Source of the DNA: Xanthomonas nasturtii
GTDB taxonomy: Bacteria; Pseudomonadota; Gammaproteobacteria; Xanthomonadales; Xanthomonadaceae
Reading direction: 5' to 3'
DNA: 64,000 nucleotides
NCBI RefSeq assembly: GCF_001660815.1
Contig: NZ_LYMI01000022.1
Location: 1-64,000 of the forward strand
The translations under genes were made by a program, and so were the position numbers. The notes under the pieces were generated by a model. That model made no database searches. It had not been told where the DNA came from and worked only from the letters and a program-made list of their open reading frames with translations. Below are positions 1 to 9,144 of this stretch, one piece after another (the first letter of the stretch is position 1; the number at the start of each line of letters is the position of its first letter).

Positions 1-1
1 C

Positions 2-148
2 TTCAACCCGGCCCTGCGCGAGTTTTACCAGCGGCTACGCACGCAGGGCAAAGCGGGCAAGGTCGCCCTCGTGGCGGCGATGCGCAAATTATTGGTCATC
101 CTCAACGCCAAGATGCGAGATCAACTGGCGGCTAGCGCCGCCAGTTGA
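2..148 (+). CDS. IS110-family transposase, C-terminal end (partial, cut by left edge)
   Basis: The reading frame is open from the first bases and ends in TGA at 146-148, giving 48 residues. The segment NPALREFYQRL followed by GKVALVAAMRKLLVILNA is the characteristic end of IS110/IS1111 DEDD transposases (Transposase_20 region). The rest of the gene lies left of the window, so activity cannot be judged. The last codons and the stop lie inside a perfect 14-bp inverted repeat (119-150). Confidence 0.8.
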   Translation, partial: FNPALREFYQRLRTQGKAGKVALVAAMRKLLVILNAKMRDQLAASAAS

Positions 149-150
149 TC
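119..150. repeat. Perfect 14-bp hairpin over the transposase stop codon
   Basis: Bases 119-132 are exactly complementary to 137-150 with a TAGC loop. The structure covers the last codons and TGA of the IS110-type gene. It has no T-run on either side, so it is not a classical intrinsic terminator. It could be a subterminal inverted repeat of the element or a read-through block. Confidence 0.6.
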
Positions 151-499
151 AAGACAGTTGCTCTCCCGATGGGAGAGGGACTTAGGATCTGCTCCTCTTC
201 GGGAGAGTTTGGTAGTGGCTTGTTGATGCAGAGCCGTTGTTTCCCTGAAGCGTCGTCCGCAACGCCTTTGTTTCGCAAACTTCATCCGCGACATTTTTAT
301 GCGGACATAGAACATGCCTCCTGGGAAGCGGATGGTCGGGGAGATGGCCTTGCCCGAAGTCAAAAGCGCACAGCGGCAGAAGCCGATCAATATGCTTTTC
401 TGAAGCCTATGCATCGGCACGGTCGCTCCTGCGCCCGCTGCGCCAGGCAGCGACATGCGAAATGCTAGGCTGCCGATCCCGTCCACTTGCGGTGCTGCG
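151..499. other. Intergenic region, no supported gene
   Basis: This stretch lies between the transposase end and the glsB-like gene. It contains a short CTCTCCC/GGGAGAG hairpin near 170. Overlapping short reading frames on both strands show no recognisable protein. The right end of the insertion sequence probably lies here, but I cannot place its border. Confidence 0.4.
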
Positions 500-772
500 A
501 TGAACACTTTGTTTGGGAGCGACAGCTGGCTCTACATCTTGCTGGTCGGTTTTGTGGTCGGGCTGCTGGCCCGCTTCATTACGCCAGGGACGCAACGCCT
601 GGGCTGCCTGCTGACCATCGTGCTGGGCATCGCCGGTGCCGTGGTGGCCAGCTGGTTTGGGCGCTACATGGGGTGGTACCGCGCGGGTGAGCCGGCCGGT
701 TTCCTCGGCGCATTGCTCGGGGCGATCGCCATCCTGGCGTTGTTGCGGTTGTTCAGCGGCAGCAAGCGCTGA
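500..772 (+). CDS. GlsB/YeaQ/YmgE family stress-response membrane protein
   Basis: This is a 90-residue protein with three hydrophobic helices (about residues 10-27, 33-51 and 66-84). It has the GFVVGLLARFITPG start and glycine-rich third helix typical of the transglycosylase-associated (Transgly_assoc) family. Family members are small inner-membrane proteins linked to acid or envelope stress; the molecular role is unknown. The ATG at 500 puts the first helix right after a short polar leader, while the upstream in-frame ATG at 455 would add a non-hydrophobic tail. It stands alone 58 bp before amgK. Confidence 0.75.
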   Translation: MNTLFGSDSWLYILLVGFVVGLLARFITPGTQRLGCLLTIVLGIAGAVVASWFGRYMGWYRAGEPAGFLGALLGAIAILALLRLFSGSKR

Positions 773-830
773 GCCCTGCAATCCGCGTCTTGCCCGTTTT
801 ATTCATCACTTCACTACACCCATTCAATTC

Positions 831-1850
831 ATGACGTCACTCCATCCGGATACCGCGCGCGACGCGCTTCGCCTGCGTTGGGCACAACAGGCGCTCGACG
901 ATCCACAAGTGTCGCTGCAGCGCGCATCGGTCGATGCGGGGTTTCGCAGTTACTGGCGCACGCAAGGCCGCGGTGTGGATCGCATCTTGATGGATGCGCC
1001 GCCACAGCTGGAAAATGTGGCACCGTGGCTGCGCATGCATGCGCTGTTGGGCGCGAACGGTGTGCGCGTGCCGCAGGTGATTGCGCAGGACCTGGAGACC
1101 GGATTTCTGCTGCTGGAAGATCTTGGCGTGCTCACGCTGGCGCAGGTGCTCACCGAGGCCAACGCCGATGACGTGCTGGATGGCGCGATCGGCCAGCTGC
1201 TGTTGCTGCAACAGATCCCGCCACCTGCCGCCAGCGGCATGTTCGGTGAAGCGCTGCTGCAACGCGACGCGGGTTTGTTCGAAGAATGGTTCCTGGGCCG
1301 CCACCTGGGCGTGCACCTGGAGTGCAGCCATGCCGAGCAGTTGCAACTGGTGCAGCGCCGTTTGATGGACAACGCGCTCGCGCAGCCGTGCGTGTTCACC
1401 CATCGCGATTTCATGCCGCGCAATCTGATGCCGGTGCCCGATGGCCCGGCGGTGCTGGATTTTCAGGATTGCGTGATCGGCCCGATTGCCTACGATCCGG
1501 TGAGCCTGTTCAAGGACACCTCGGTGAGCTGGCCGATCGCGCGGGTGGATGCCTGGCTGGAGCGCTACCACGCACGTGCCGCAGCGGCCGGATTGCCGGT
1601 GCCGCCGCTGGCGCAGTTTCTGCGCGATGCGGACTGGATGGGCGTGCAGCGGCATCTGAAGAATCTGGGTATTTTCTCGCGCCTGAGCCATCGCGATGGC
1701 AAGCATTGGTATCTGGAGAACGTGCCGCGTTTCATCGCGTATCTGGACGAGGTGCTGCCCCGCCATGCCGAGCTTGCGCCGCTGATCGGCCTGCTGGACG
1801 AGGTGATCAAGCCCGCATTGGCAGCACGCGCGCAGCAGGTCACGACATGA
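831..1850 (+). CDS. amgK: N-acetylmuramate/N-acetylglucosamine kinase AmgK
   Basis: This 339-residue protein has an aminoglycoside-phosphotransferase-like kinase fold. The catalytic loop HRDFMPRNLM is at residues 191-200 and the metal-binding DFQD at 210-213. AmgK phosphorylates the anomeric carbon of MurNAc and GlcNAc in the cell-wall recycling route that bypasses de novo UDP-MurNAc synthesis. The assignment rests on the coupling with murU: the TGA of this gene overlaps the murU ATG (ATGA at 1847-1850). A longer in-frame start at 636 would run through glsB and is rejected. Confidence 0.88.
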   Translation: MTSLHPDTARDALRLRWAQQALDDPQVSLQRASVDAGFRSYWRTQGRGVDRILMDAPPQLENVAPWLRMHALLGANGVRVPQVIAQDLETGFLLLEDLGVLTLAQVLTEANADDVLDGAIGQLLLLQQIPPPAASGMFGEALLQRDAGLFEEWFLGRHLGVHLECSHAEQLQLVQRRLMDNALAQPCVFTHRDFMPRNLMPVPDGPAVLDFQDCVIGPIAYDPVSLFKDTSVSWPIARVDAWLERYHARAAAAGLPVPPLAQFLRDADWMGVQRHLKNLGIFSRLSHRDGKHWYLENVPRFIAYLDEVLPRHAELAPLIGLLDEVIKPALAARAQQVTT

Positions 1851-2557
1851 AAGCGCTGATCTTTGCGGCAGGATTCGGCGAGCGCATGCGCCCGCTCACC
1901 GAGCGCACGCCCAAGCCGCTGCTTTCGGTCGGCGGCATGCCGTTGATCGTGTGGCATCTACGCAAATTGGCGGCACTGGGCGTGGACGAGGTGGTCATCA
2001 ACACCTCATGGCTGGCCGAGCAGTTTCCGCAGGTCCTGGGCGACGGCAGCGCGTTCGGTCTACGGCTGACCTATTCCTACGAAGGTGCGACGCCACTGGA
2101 AACCGGCGGCGGCATGCTGCATGCGCTGCCGCTGCTGGGCGATGCACCGTTTCTGCTGGTCAATGGCGACATCTGGACCGATTTCGATTTTGCCCGCCTG
2201 TCGCGTGCGCCGGCAGGAATGGCGCAACTGGTGCTGGTCGACCAACCTGCATATGCAGCGCGTGCGGATTTCGCACTGGACGCCGATGGCAAGGTACGCG
2301 CCGATCTCCCTGCTACGCATACCTACGCCGGCATCGGTGTCTATCGGCCGGCGTTGCTACGCGACTGGCAATCGGTGATTGGCCCGCTGCCAGCACAGGG
2401 CAGCACGGCGCCGCGGTTTGCGCTGGCGCCCATCCTGCGCGCACAGATGGCGGCAGGCCTGATCGACGGTATCCACCATGCCGGACGCTGGACCGATGTC
2501 GGAACGCCGCAACGATTGGCGGCGCTGGATGCGCAGTTGCTGCACGAGGGCGGCTGA
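1847..2557 (+). CDS. murU: N-acetylmuramate alpha-1-phosphate uridylyltransferase MurU
   Basis: This 236-residue nucleotidyltransferase begins LIFAAGFGERMRPLTERTPKPLL, the sugar-1-phosphate nucleotidyltransferase signature with its GxGxR and lysine. ETGGGM near residue 85 and VNGDIW near 106 are the sugar- and metal-binding segments. It turns MurNAc-1-P and UTP into UDP-MurNAc, so with AmgK it recycles muramic acid without MurA. This is known in pseudomonads as a source of intrinsic fosfomycin tolerance. Its start overlaps the amgK stop, so the pair is translationally coupled. Confidence 0.9.
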   Translation: MKALIFAAGFGERMRPLTERTPKPLLSVGGMPLIVWHLRKLAALGVDEVVINTSWLAEQFPQVLGDGSAFGLRLTYSYEGATPLETGGGMLHALPLLGDAPFLLVNGDIWTDFDFARLSRAPAGMAQLVLVDQPAYAARADFALDADGKVRADLPATHTYAGIGVYRPALLRDWQSVIGPLPAQGSTAPRFALAPILRAQMAAGLIDGIHHAGRWTDVGTPQRLAALDAQLLHEGG

Positions 2558-2939
2558 TCGCGACCACACTGCTACAACGCCCGGCCGCGCACCGTGCATT
2601 GCTTGCACCATGCACACCGACCATCTCGAGGGTGCTTGCGGCCAACCCGAAGGCCGTCGCTCCTGCTCTTATCCATGCACAACGACCATCCCGATGGGTT
2701 CTTGCCCGCTCGCCATTGCGGGACCCTGATCGGCATGGAGGCAGCGCCAGGGCCTACATGGACGTACTTGCGGCGTGTCCCGCGATGATGGGCGGGCAAG
2801 GGCCTTGCAGCAGCGCCACAGACCCTCTGCTCTGCAAGCTCTAGGCGATGTGCCTCAAGTGCCAGGACACTGCGACAGATGTGCTGATGGGAGGCGCCAG
2901 GCAGCCCGTGTCTGCGTAGCGGTGCGAGTGGTAACGCTG
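2558..2939. other. Intergenic region between the convergent murU and hda genes
   Basis: This is the junction of two convergent genes. The middle is occupied by one copy of the type A palindromic repeat (2676-2804). Its flanking motif CGACCATC is also present once more, in degraded form, near 2617. No coding frame here looks real. Confidence 0.5.
2676..2804 (+). repeat. Palindromic intergenic repeat, type A, copy 1
   Basis: The outer arms CTTGCCCGCTCGCCATTGCG (from 2701) and CGCGATGATGGGCGGGCAAG (ending 2800) are imperfect reverse complements. The loop holds GGCATGGA and GGACGTACTTGCGGCGTGTC. Recognisably the same unit recurs at 9841, 28181 and 28517. The leading GACCATC..GATGG is the conserved outer flank. 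Confidence 0.8.
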
Positions 2940-3650
2940 TCAGCTGCTCGAAGAGCCACGATCCTCAAGCACCCGCCGCAAAAACGGCACCGTGATGCGG
3001 CGCTTGGCGGCCAGCGATTCGCGATCCAGCCGATCCAGCACGGCCACCAGCCCGGCCAGTTCGCGCTCGCTATGGGTCAGCAGCCAGTCGATTGCAGCCT
3101 CGTCCAGGGCCAGGCCGCGACGCTGCGCGCGGTCGCGCAGCACCGCCGCGCGTGCGGCATCGTCGAGCACCGGCAACCCGATCCGGATGCATTGCGACAG
3201 CCGCGAACGCAGATCGGGCAACACCAATGGCAATCCGTCGGGCATCTGCCGTGCGGTGTACAACAGCGTGCTGCCGGCCGCGCGGGCGCGGTTGTGGAAA
3301 TCGAACAATGCCACTTCGTCGTCGCGCTGCCCGGCGATGTTTTCCACGCCATCCAACGCGACCAGGCTGCGGCCTTCCAGCGCTTCGAGTGCATCGCGCA
3401 AACGACCGGCGGCGGCCTGCAGCGGCAGGTAGGCAGCCGTGCGCCCGGCCTGCTCGGCGGCCGCGCATAGCGACAAGGCCAGGTGTGTCTTGCCGGTGCC
3501 GGCCGGGCCGGACAGGTACAGCCAATCGCTCACCTGCCCGGCCGCCAGCGCCTGCAATTGCGCAAGCAGGCCATCGGGTGCGGCGATGTAACTGTCAAAA
3601 CGCTGATCGGGTGGCGCGCGCAACGCCAGTGGCAATTGCGGAACGCTCAC
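2940..3650 (-). CDS. hda: DnaA regulatory inactivator Hda
   Basis: This 236-residue AAA+ protein is homologous to the DnaA ATPase core. The N-terminal QLPLAL (residues 5-10) matches the sliding-clamp binding motif of Hda. Walker A is GPAGTGKT (48-55), with a Walker-B-like VALDGVEN further on. Known role: with the DNA-loaded beta clamp it triggers DnaA-ATP hydrolysis and prevents re-initiation. The start ATG overlaps the stop of the upstream permease gene (3647-3650), so the two are coupled. It is convergent with murU. Confidence 0.88.
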   Translation of the reverse strand: MSVPQLPLALRAPPDQRFDSYIAAPDGLLAQLQALAAGQVSDWLYLSGPAGTGKTHLALSLCAAAEQAGRTAAYLPLQAAAGRLRDALEALEGRSLVALDGVENIAGQRDDEVALFDFHNRARAAGSTLLYTARQMPDGLPLVLPDLRSRLSQCIRIGLPVLDDAARAAVLRDRAQRRGLALDEAAIDWLLTHSERELAGLVAVLDRLDRESLAAKRRITVPFLRRVLEDRGSSSS

Positions 3651-4813
3651 AACCGCTCTGCGTCCTTGCCGGGGTCGATGATCTCGCTGCGCTCGGGCGT
3701 GGACTGCAGCACGATGCCGGAACGCTCGCCCGCATACAGATCGCTGCGGGTGTACTGCTCATGCGCATAGCGCAGCAGCACGTTGGCCACCGCCGCCACC
3801 GGCAACGCCAGCAGCATGCCCAGGAAGCCGAACAACTGGCCGCCGGCCATCACCGCGAAGATCACCGCAACCGGATGCAGGCCGATCTTGTCGCCGACGA
3901 TCCGCGGCGTGAGCACATAGCTTTCCAGCAACTGGCCCACGGTGAACACCACGCCCACGCCGATCAGCAACTTCAGGTCCAGCCCCTGCGCCTGCACGAT
4001 GGCCGCCAGCAGTGCGAGCACGATGCCGGTGGTCGCGCCCAGGTACGGGATGAAGCTGATAAGGCCGGCAATGATGCCGATCAACAGGCCAAGATTGAGC
4101 CCGATGATGGACAGGCCGGTAGCGTAGATCGCACCCAGCGCCAGCATCACCAGGAACTGCCCGCGGATGAAGCCACCCAGCACGTCGTTGGATTCCAGCG
4201 CCAGCCGGCTCACGGTGCCGATGTAGGCGCGCGGAACCACTGCAGCCACCCGTTCGACCAGGCGGTCCCAGTCGCGCAGGAAATAGAACGCCAGGATCGG
4301 CAGCAGCGCCAGGTTGATCACCCAGGTCACCATCGCAAAGCCCGAACGCTGCACGTAGCCGAAGAAGGTCTTGGCAGCGCCGCCGGCCTGTTCCCAGTGG
4401 CTGCGGATCCAGTCGATCAGCCGCTCCGGGTCCAGCCAGCCCATCAGTTCCACGCCGGTCTTGGCTTCCAGCCACGGGATCGCCGTGCTGATCGCCCAGG
4501 TGCGCATCTGCGGCAGCGCATCGATCAAGGTCATGATCTGGCGCTCGATCATCGGCACCAGAATCATCAGCGCCAACACGAAGATCAGCGTTGCCAGCAC
4601 GAACACCAGCACCACCGCCACATTGCGCGAGCGCCCGGCGCGTTCGATGCGGTCCACCAGCGGGTCGCCCAACCATGCCAGCAACAGCGCCAGCACGAAC
4701 GGGGTCAGGATCGGGGACAGCAGCGAGACCACCCACAACACGCCGACAATCACCGCCACCCATTTCAGGCGACGCAGGAACTGGGCAATTTCGGCTTCGG
4801 GAGTCAAAGTCAT
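3647..4813 (-). CDS. AI-2E family transporter / PerM-type permease
   Basis: This 388-residue membrane protein has about eight hydrophobic segments. Its C-terminal half carries the family hallmark GLLIGIIAGLISFIPYLGATTG and the later P-R-I-V-G-D-K-I-G-L-H-P stretch. The family includes PerM and TqsA; substrates are mostly unproven. A PerM-type gene directly upstream of hda is a common gammaproteobacterial arrangement, and here the two overlap by 4 nt. It also overlaps the stop of the DUF2066 gene by 4 nt, so all three probably share a transcript. Confidence 0.85.
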   Translation of the reverse strand: MTLTPEAEIAQFLRRLKWVAVIVGVLWVVSLLSPILTPFVLALLLAWLGDPLVDRIERAGRSRNVAVVLVFVLATLIFVLALMILVPMIERQIMTLIDALPQMRTWAISTAIPWLEAKTGVELMGWLDPERLIDWIRSHWEQAGGAAKTFFGYVQRSGFAMVTWVINLALLPILAFYFLRDWDRLVERVAAVVPRAYIGTVSRLALESNDVLGGFIRGQFLVMLALGAIYATGLSIIGLNLGLLIGIIAGLISFIPYLGATTGIVLALLAAIVQAQGLDLKLLIGVGVVFTVGQLLESYVLTPRIVGDKIGLHPVAVIFAVMAGGQLFGFLGMLLALPVAAVANVLLRYAHEQYTRSDLYAGERSGIVLQSTPERSEIIDPGKDAERL

Positions 4814-5922
4814 TTCAGGCGGTACTCGGCGTGCTCGTTTTCGAGAATGATCGGGCCCTCGGTCGGTACCGAGACCGAGACCAGCGGGCTGTTGTCGCCG
4901 AGCATACGGTTCAGGCCGGAAATGCCCGTGAGCAATTCCAGATCCAACTCCATGCGGTCGCCATTGGCGCTGACCGGGCGGATGCTGCGCACCACCGACA
5001 CGCCCTGCAAGGCAGCCGATACCCGCAGGTAGTCGTCGGCGCTGCTGATGCCGGTGATCACCGCGCGATAGACGCCGGGCACGCCCGAATCCACGCGCTT
5101 GGCGTAGCGCTTGACCAAGGCATCGGCGGCGCCGTCGGCACCGGCGGCCATTGCGCGGCGGGCATCGCCGTCGCTGCTGGTCCAGCTGGACAGCACGTTG
5201 CCGTTGTCCACGAACACCCAGTCGGCGATCCAGCCGTCGGCGTTGCGGTAGAGCTTGCCGATCAACTGCATCGGCGGGCTGTACTTGGCGGACGCGCGCG
5301 ACACTGCGGCGGTGTCCCTGCGCCAGATTGCGCCGGCCAGCGCCTGCTCGGCGGCAGCGCCGCCCGGCAGACCGAGCCGGTAGCCGCGCTCGATGGCACG
5401 GTCGAGCACGCTACGCGCCGCGTTGGCCTGGGTCAGCCCGACCAACCGCGGGCCGCTGCCGTCGTCGATGGCCAGCCACAGCACCGGCTTGGGCCGCGGC
5501 AATGGCCACACCGGCAAGCCGAGTGCGGCGATCAGGCCATCCACATCCGATTGCCGGAAGCGCGCCACCAGGGTGGTCCGGAAGGTCGGCGCGCCAGTGC
5601 GCGAGGTCCCCTGATCCTGGCGGTAGTCGTAGTGGTCGACGTAATTGGGCGCATTGCGCAGCGCCTGCGGCACACCGGGGCGGCTCATTACGCCGCGGTC
5701 GCCGGAGACCTTGCCCAGCACCGCGCCCAGCGCGCGCGCCAGTGCGCCGGGGCGATCGGATTCGCTCTGGCTGTTGACCGGCACTTCGGCATCGTAGGCA
5801 CTTTGCGCCTTGGCAACGTCGCCCTCGGTGCGCAGATCTGCCTGCGCAAAGGCCGGAGCGACGGGCATTGCGACCACGAGGGCGAGAAAGAAAGCGAGAC
5901 TGCGGCGCATCGACGGTTCCAT
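4810..5922 (-). CDS. DUF2066 domain secreted protein
   Basis: This is a 370-residue protein with a signal peptide (MRRSLAFFLALVVAMPVAPAFA) followed by a DUF2066 domain containing KVSGDRGV and PLPRPKPVLWLAIDD. The function is unknown; the family sits beside hda and purM in many gammaproteobacteria. Two starts are possible: ATG at 5922 (MEPSMRRS) or the ATG at 5910 that begins exactly at the signal peptide. Upstream in-frame starts would overlap the divergent purM promoter and are rejected. Confidence 0.8.
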   Translation of the reverse strand: MEPSMRRSLAFFLALVVAMPVAPAFAQADLRTEGDVAKAQSAYDAEVPVNSQSESDRPGALARALGAVLGKVSGDRGVMSRPGVPQALRNAPNYVDHYDYRQDQGTSRTGAPTFRTTLVARFRQSDVDGLIAALGLPVWPLPRPKPVLWLAIDDGSGPRLVGLTQANAARSVLDRAIERGYRLGLPGGAAAEQALAGAIWRRDTAAVSRASAKYSPPMQLIGKLYRNADGWIADWVFVDNGNVLSSWTSSDGDARRAMAAGADGAADALVKRYAKRVDSGVPGVYRAVITGISSADDYLRVSAALQGVSVVRSIRPVSANGDRMELDLELLTGISGLNRMLGDNSPLVSVSVPTEGPIILENEHAEYRLK

Positions 5923-6052
5923 GACATAAGCGTATCCGGGTGAATTGTTGCCCGAATGGGGCGCTAGCGCCAACGTGGCTGCTAAAATTGCCGCCTTTAC
6001 TGCCGAGCCACCCCCGCCCGTGACCAGCCAAACGCCTTCCAGCCCCTCGCCC

Positions 6053-7078
6053 ATGACCTACCGCGACGCGGGTGTCGACATCGACGCCGGCAATGCGTTG
6101 GTCGAACGCATCAAGCCGCTGGTCAAGCGCAGCTTCCGGCCGGAGGTGATGGGTGGCCTGGGCGGCTTCGGTGCACTATTCGACCTGTCCGGCAAGTACA
6201 AGGAGCCGGTGCTGGTCTCCGGCACCGACGGCGTCGGCACCAAGCTCAAGCTGGCGCAGCAACTTGGCCGCCACGACACCATCGGCATCGATCTGGTCGG
6301 CATGTGCGTCAACGACGTGCTGGTGCAGGGCGCCGAGCCGTTGTTCTTTCTGGACTATTTCGCCACCGGCAAGCTTGACGTGGACACCGCTGCGGCAGTG
6401 GTCGGCGGCATCGCACGCGGCTGCGAGCTGTCAGGTTGCGCACTGATCGGCGGCGAGACCGCTGAAATGCCCGACATGTACCCGCCGGGCGAATACGACC
6501 TGGCCGGCTTCACCGTCGGCGCAGTGGAAAAATCGCAGCTGCTGGATGGCGCGCAGGTGCGCGCAGGCGACGTGCTGATCGGCATCGCCTCGTCGGGCCC
6601 GCATTCCAATGGCTATTCGCTGATCCGCAAGATCTACGAGCGTGCCGGTGCGCCGGCCGAGCACGTGTTGGACGATGGCACCCGGTTGATCGATGCGCTG
6701 ATGGCGCCGACCGCGCTGTACGTCAAGCCGGTGCTGGCGCTGCTGAAGTCGCACGGCGAATCGATCCATGCCATGGCGCACATCACCGGGGGCGGGCTCA
6801 CCGAAAACATCATTCGCGTCATTCCCGACGGACTGGGCCTGGACATCGACGCCAGCGCCTGGACGCTGCCGCCGGTCTTCGCCTGGCTGCAGCGCGAGGG
6901 GGCGGTGGCCGATGCCGAAATGTGGCGCACCTTCAACTGCGGGATCGGCTTCGTGCTGATCGCCGCGCCCGCGCAGGCGGCCGCGCTGGAACAGGCGCTG
7001 GACGCGCAGTCGCTGGCCCATTGGCGCATTGGCGAGGTGGTGCCGGCGCATGGTGACGAGCGCGTGCGCATCGGCTGA
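6053..7078 (+). CDS. purM: Phosphoribosylformylglycinamidine cyclo-ligase PurM (AIR synthetase)
   Basis: This 341-residue enzyme has [13 protein letters not shown] and [17 protein letters not shown], the metal/ATP region of the PurM superfamily. [11 protein letters not shown] follows, and [10 protein letters not shown] lies in the C-terminal half. It closes the imidazole ring of FGAM to give AIR, the fifth step of purine synthesis. The ATG at 6053 gives [14 protein letters not shown], the usual N-terminus; a GTG at 6020 would add 11 residues. purN lies two genes downstream on the same strand. Confidence 0.93.
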   Translation: MTYRDAGVDIDAGNALVERIKPLVKRSFRPEVMGGLGGFGALFDLSGKYKEPVLVSGTDGVGTKLKLAQQLGRHDTIGIDLVGMCVNDVLVQGAEPLFFLDYFATGKLDVDTAAAVVGGIARGCELSGCALIGGETAEMPDMYPPGEYDLAGFTVGAVEKSQLLDGAQVRAGDVLIGIASSGPHSNGYSLIRKIYERAGAPAEHVLDDGTRLIDALMAPTALYVKPVLALLKSHGESIHAMAHITGGGLTENIIRVIPDGLGLDIDASAWTLPPVFAWLQREGAVADAEMWRTFNCGIGFVLIAAPAQAAALEQALDAQSLAHWRIGEVVPAHGDERVRIG

Positions 7079-7091
7079 GCGAGGAACCTGC

Positions 7092-7556
7092 ATGGACGCG
7101 CCCCCACTCACACCGCCGGCGTTGGCATCGGCCAGCGCCGACGACGTGCAGCATCTCAAGCTGCTGTCGATCTTTCACTACGTGCTGGCCGGCATCACCG
7201 GGCTGTTCTCGTTGTTCCCGCTGATCCACCTGTTCATGGGGCTGGCCATCGTCACCGGGCAATTGCCGACGCAGGGCAGCAATGGAGAAGCGGCACCGGA
7301 TGAACTGCGCTTGTTCGGCTGGTTCTTCGTGGTGTTTGCGGCCGCGCTTATCCTTTGCGGCCTGACGCTGGCCGGTTTCATGGCCTACGCCGGGCGCTGC
7401 ATCGCCCAGCGCAGACGGCATCTGCTGTGCCTGATCGTGGCCGGCATTTCCTGTTCCTTCATGCCGTTCGGCACCGTGCTTGGCGTGTTTACGCTGGTGA
7501 CGTTGCTGCGTCCTCAGGTCAAGGCTCTGTTCGGTGCCGGCACCCCTGCTGTCTGA
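7092..7556 (+). CDS. Small four-helix membrane protein between purM and purN
   Basis: This 154-residue protein has hydrophobic spans at roughly residues 29-60, 83-110 and 118-143, with a basic loop GRCIAQRRRH between the last two. I recognise no named family. It starts 14 nt after purM and ends 24 nt before purN, so it is probably co-transcribed with both, but nothing in it suggests a purine enzyme. Confidence 0.7.
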   Translation: MDAPPLTPPALASASADDVQHLKLLSIFHYVLAGITGLFSLFPLIHLFMGLAIVTGQLPTQGSNGEAAPDELRLFGWFFVVFAAALILCGLTLAGFMAYAGRCIAQRRRHLLCLIVAGISCSFMPFGTVLGVFTLVTLLRPQVKALFGAGTPAV

Positions 7557-7579
7557 GACGCCCGTGAGCACACTGTTCA

Positions 7580-8248
7580 ATGCACGCCACTGACGCCCCC
7601 CTCCGCCTGGCCGTGCTGGCTTCCGGCCGCGGCAGCAACCTGCAGGCCATCCTCGATGCGATCGCCAGTGGACGCCTGCATGCCGAAGTGGTTGGAGTGT
7701 TTTCCGATCGCCCGCAGGCGGCGGCGTTGCAGAAGGTCGAGCAGGCGCGGCGCTGGAGCGCCAGCCCGCGCGATTTCGCCGACCGTGCTGCGTTCGACGC
7801 CGCGCTCGGCGATGCGATCGCCGCAGTGCAGCCGCACTGGGTGATCTGCGCCGGCTACATGCGCATCCTGGGCGAGCCGCTGGTGCGCCGTTTCGCCGGG
7901 CGCATGCTCAATATCCATCCGTCGCTGCTGCCCAAATATCGCGGCCTGCACACCCACGCGCGGGCGCTGGAAGCCGGCGATGCAGAGCATGGCGCCAGCG
8001 TGCATCTGGTGGTGCCGGAGCTGGATGCCGGCGCGGTGATCGCACAGGCGCGCGTGCCGGTGCTGCCGGACGACAGCGCCGAGCAACTGGCCGCGCGCGT
8101 GCTGCCCCGCGAGCACACGCTGCTGCTGGCCACGCTGGGCCTGCTCGCCAGCGGCCGCGTCGCCGTCCACGGCGAGAGTGTGCATCTCGACGGTCAGTGC
8201 CTGTTTACGCCTTTACGACTAGAGTCCGCAGATACCGCACTCGCCTGA
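7580..8248 (+). CDS. purN: Phosphoribosylglycinamide formyltransferase PurN
   Basis: This 222-residue enzyme opens with LAVLASGRGSNLQAILDAI, the phosphate-binding glycine loop. The catalytic region MLNIHPSLLPKYRGLHTH holds the Asn and His that handle the formyl group, and VVPELDAGAVI holds the Asp. It uses 10-formyl-THF to convert GAR to FGAR, the third step of purine synthesis. It follows purM and the small membrane gene on the same strand. Confidence 0.93.
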   Translation: MHATDAPLRLAVLASGRGSNLQAILDAIASGRLHAEVVGVFSDRPQAAALQKVEQARRWSASPRDFADRAAFDAALGDAIAAVQPHWVICAGYMRILGEPLVRRFAGRMLNIHPSLLPKYRGLHTHARALEAGDAEHGASVHLVVPELDAGAVIAQARVPVLPDDSAEQLAARVLPREHTLLLATLGLLASGRVAVHGESVHLDGQCLFTPLRLESADTALA

Positions 8249-8313
8249 ATGCGGATACATCTCCCTCATCCCGTCTCGGACATTGTTGCGGCCCCCGTGC
8301 CCGCCACCAGCGC

Positions 8314-9141
8314 ATGAACGTCACCCCGATCGCCGCCGCGCTGTTGACCACCGCCCTGCTCACCCAGGCCGGCACCGGCCGTGCGCAACAGCCGCCGGCC
8401 GCGCCTGCGCCAGCCACACCTGCTCCGGTTGCGGCGCCTGCCGCTGCACCGGCATCGGCCGCCGCCCTGCCAGCCAGCACCTGGACACCGCCGCCGCTGG
8501 AGCCATTCGTGGCGACTTATCAGGCGTTCTACCGTGGCAAGGAGGCCGGCGACGCCACCATGCAGGTCAGCCACGGCGACGGCAGCCAATGGCGCATCGA
8601 CATGTCGGTGCGCGGCCGCAAGGGCTTCGCCAGCATCCTGGGCCTGAATCTGGAACAAAGCACGGTGTTCCGCGTCGACGGCGACACCTATGTGCCGCTG
8701 AGCCAGAGCACGGTACGCAAGGCGGTGTTCTTCGGTAAGAAAGTCACCGGCGTCTACAACTGGCAAGCCGGCACCGCGCAGTGGGACGGCGATCTGAAGA
8801 AGGAGCGGCAGCAGCCCATCCCGCTGCAGCATGGCGACCAGAGTGCGCTGTCGCTGAACCTGTCGCTTATGCGCGATGCGCAGCCCGGGCGCAGCCTGAG
8901 CTATCGCTACGTCGATGTGGGCAAGGTGCGCAAATACGACTACCGCGCTGCCGATACCACCGAAGTGGTGCAGGTAGGCGATCTGAGCTACGACGCTCTG
9001 CGCGTGTACCGGGTCAACAGCGGTGACAACGAAACCATCCTCTGGATTGCCAACGGGGTTCCGACCCCGGTGCGCATCCTGCAACGTGACAAAGGTGAGG
9101 ATCAGGTCGATCTGCGCCTGGTCGAATACCAAGGAGCCTGA
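8314..9141 (+). CDS. DUF3108 secreted protein, first of a tandem pair
   Basis: This 275-residue protein has a signal peptide (residues 1-24), a low-complexity Ala/Pro linker (about 25-57) and a DUF3108 domain to the end. The domain holds LEQSTVFRVDG and AGTAQWDGDLKK. It is clearly related to the next protein (same STVF, W-x-G-D and L-N-L segments). Family members are periplasmic or outer-membrane beta-rich proteins of unknown role. The ATG at 8314 sits directly before the signal sequence; the upstream start at 8197 would overlap purN. Confidence 0.8.
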   Translation: MNVTPIAAALLTTALLTQAGTGRAQQPPAAPAPATPAPVAAPAAAPASAAALPASTWTPPPLEPFVATYQAFYRGKEAGDATMQVSHGDGSQWRIDMSVRGRKGFASILGLNLEQSTVFRVDGDTYVPLSQSTVRKAVFFGKKVTGVYNWQAGTAQWDGDLKKERQQPIPLQHGDQSALSLNLSLMRDAQPGRSLSYRYVDVGKVRKYDYRAADTTEVVQVGDLSYDALRVYRVNSGDNETILWIANGVPTPVRILQRDKGEDQVDLRLVEYQGA

Positions 9142-9144
9142 CCC

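Noticed and set aside
3092..5032. 646-codon plus-strand frame
   Set aside because: It runs antisense across hda, the PerM-type gene and part of the DUF2066 gene, all of which have clear family motifs.
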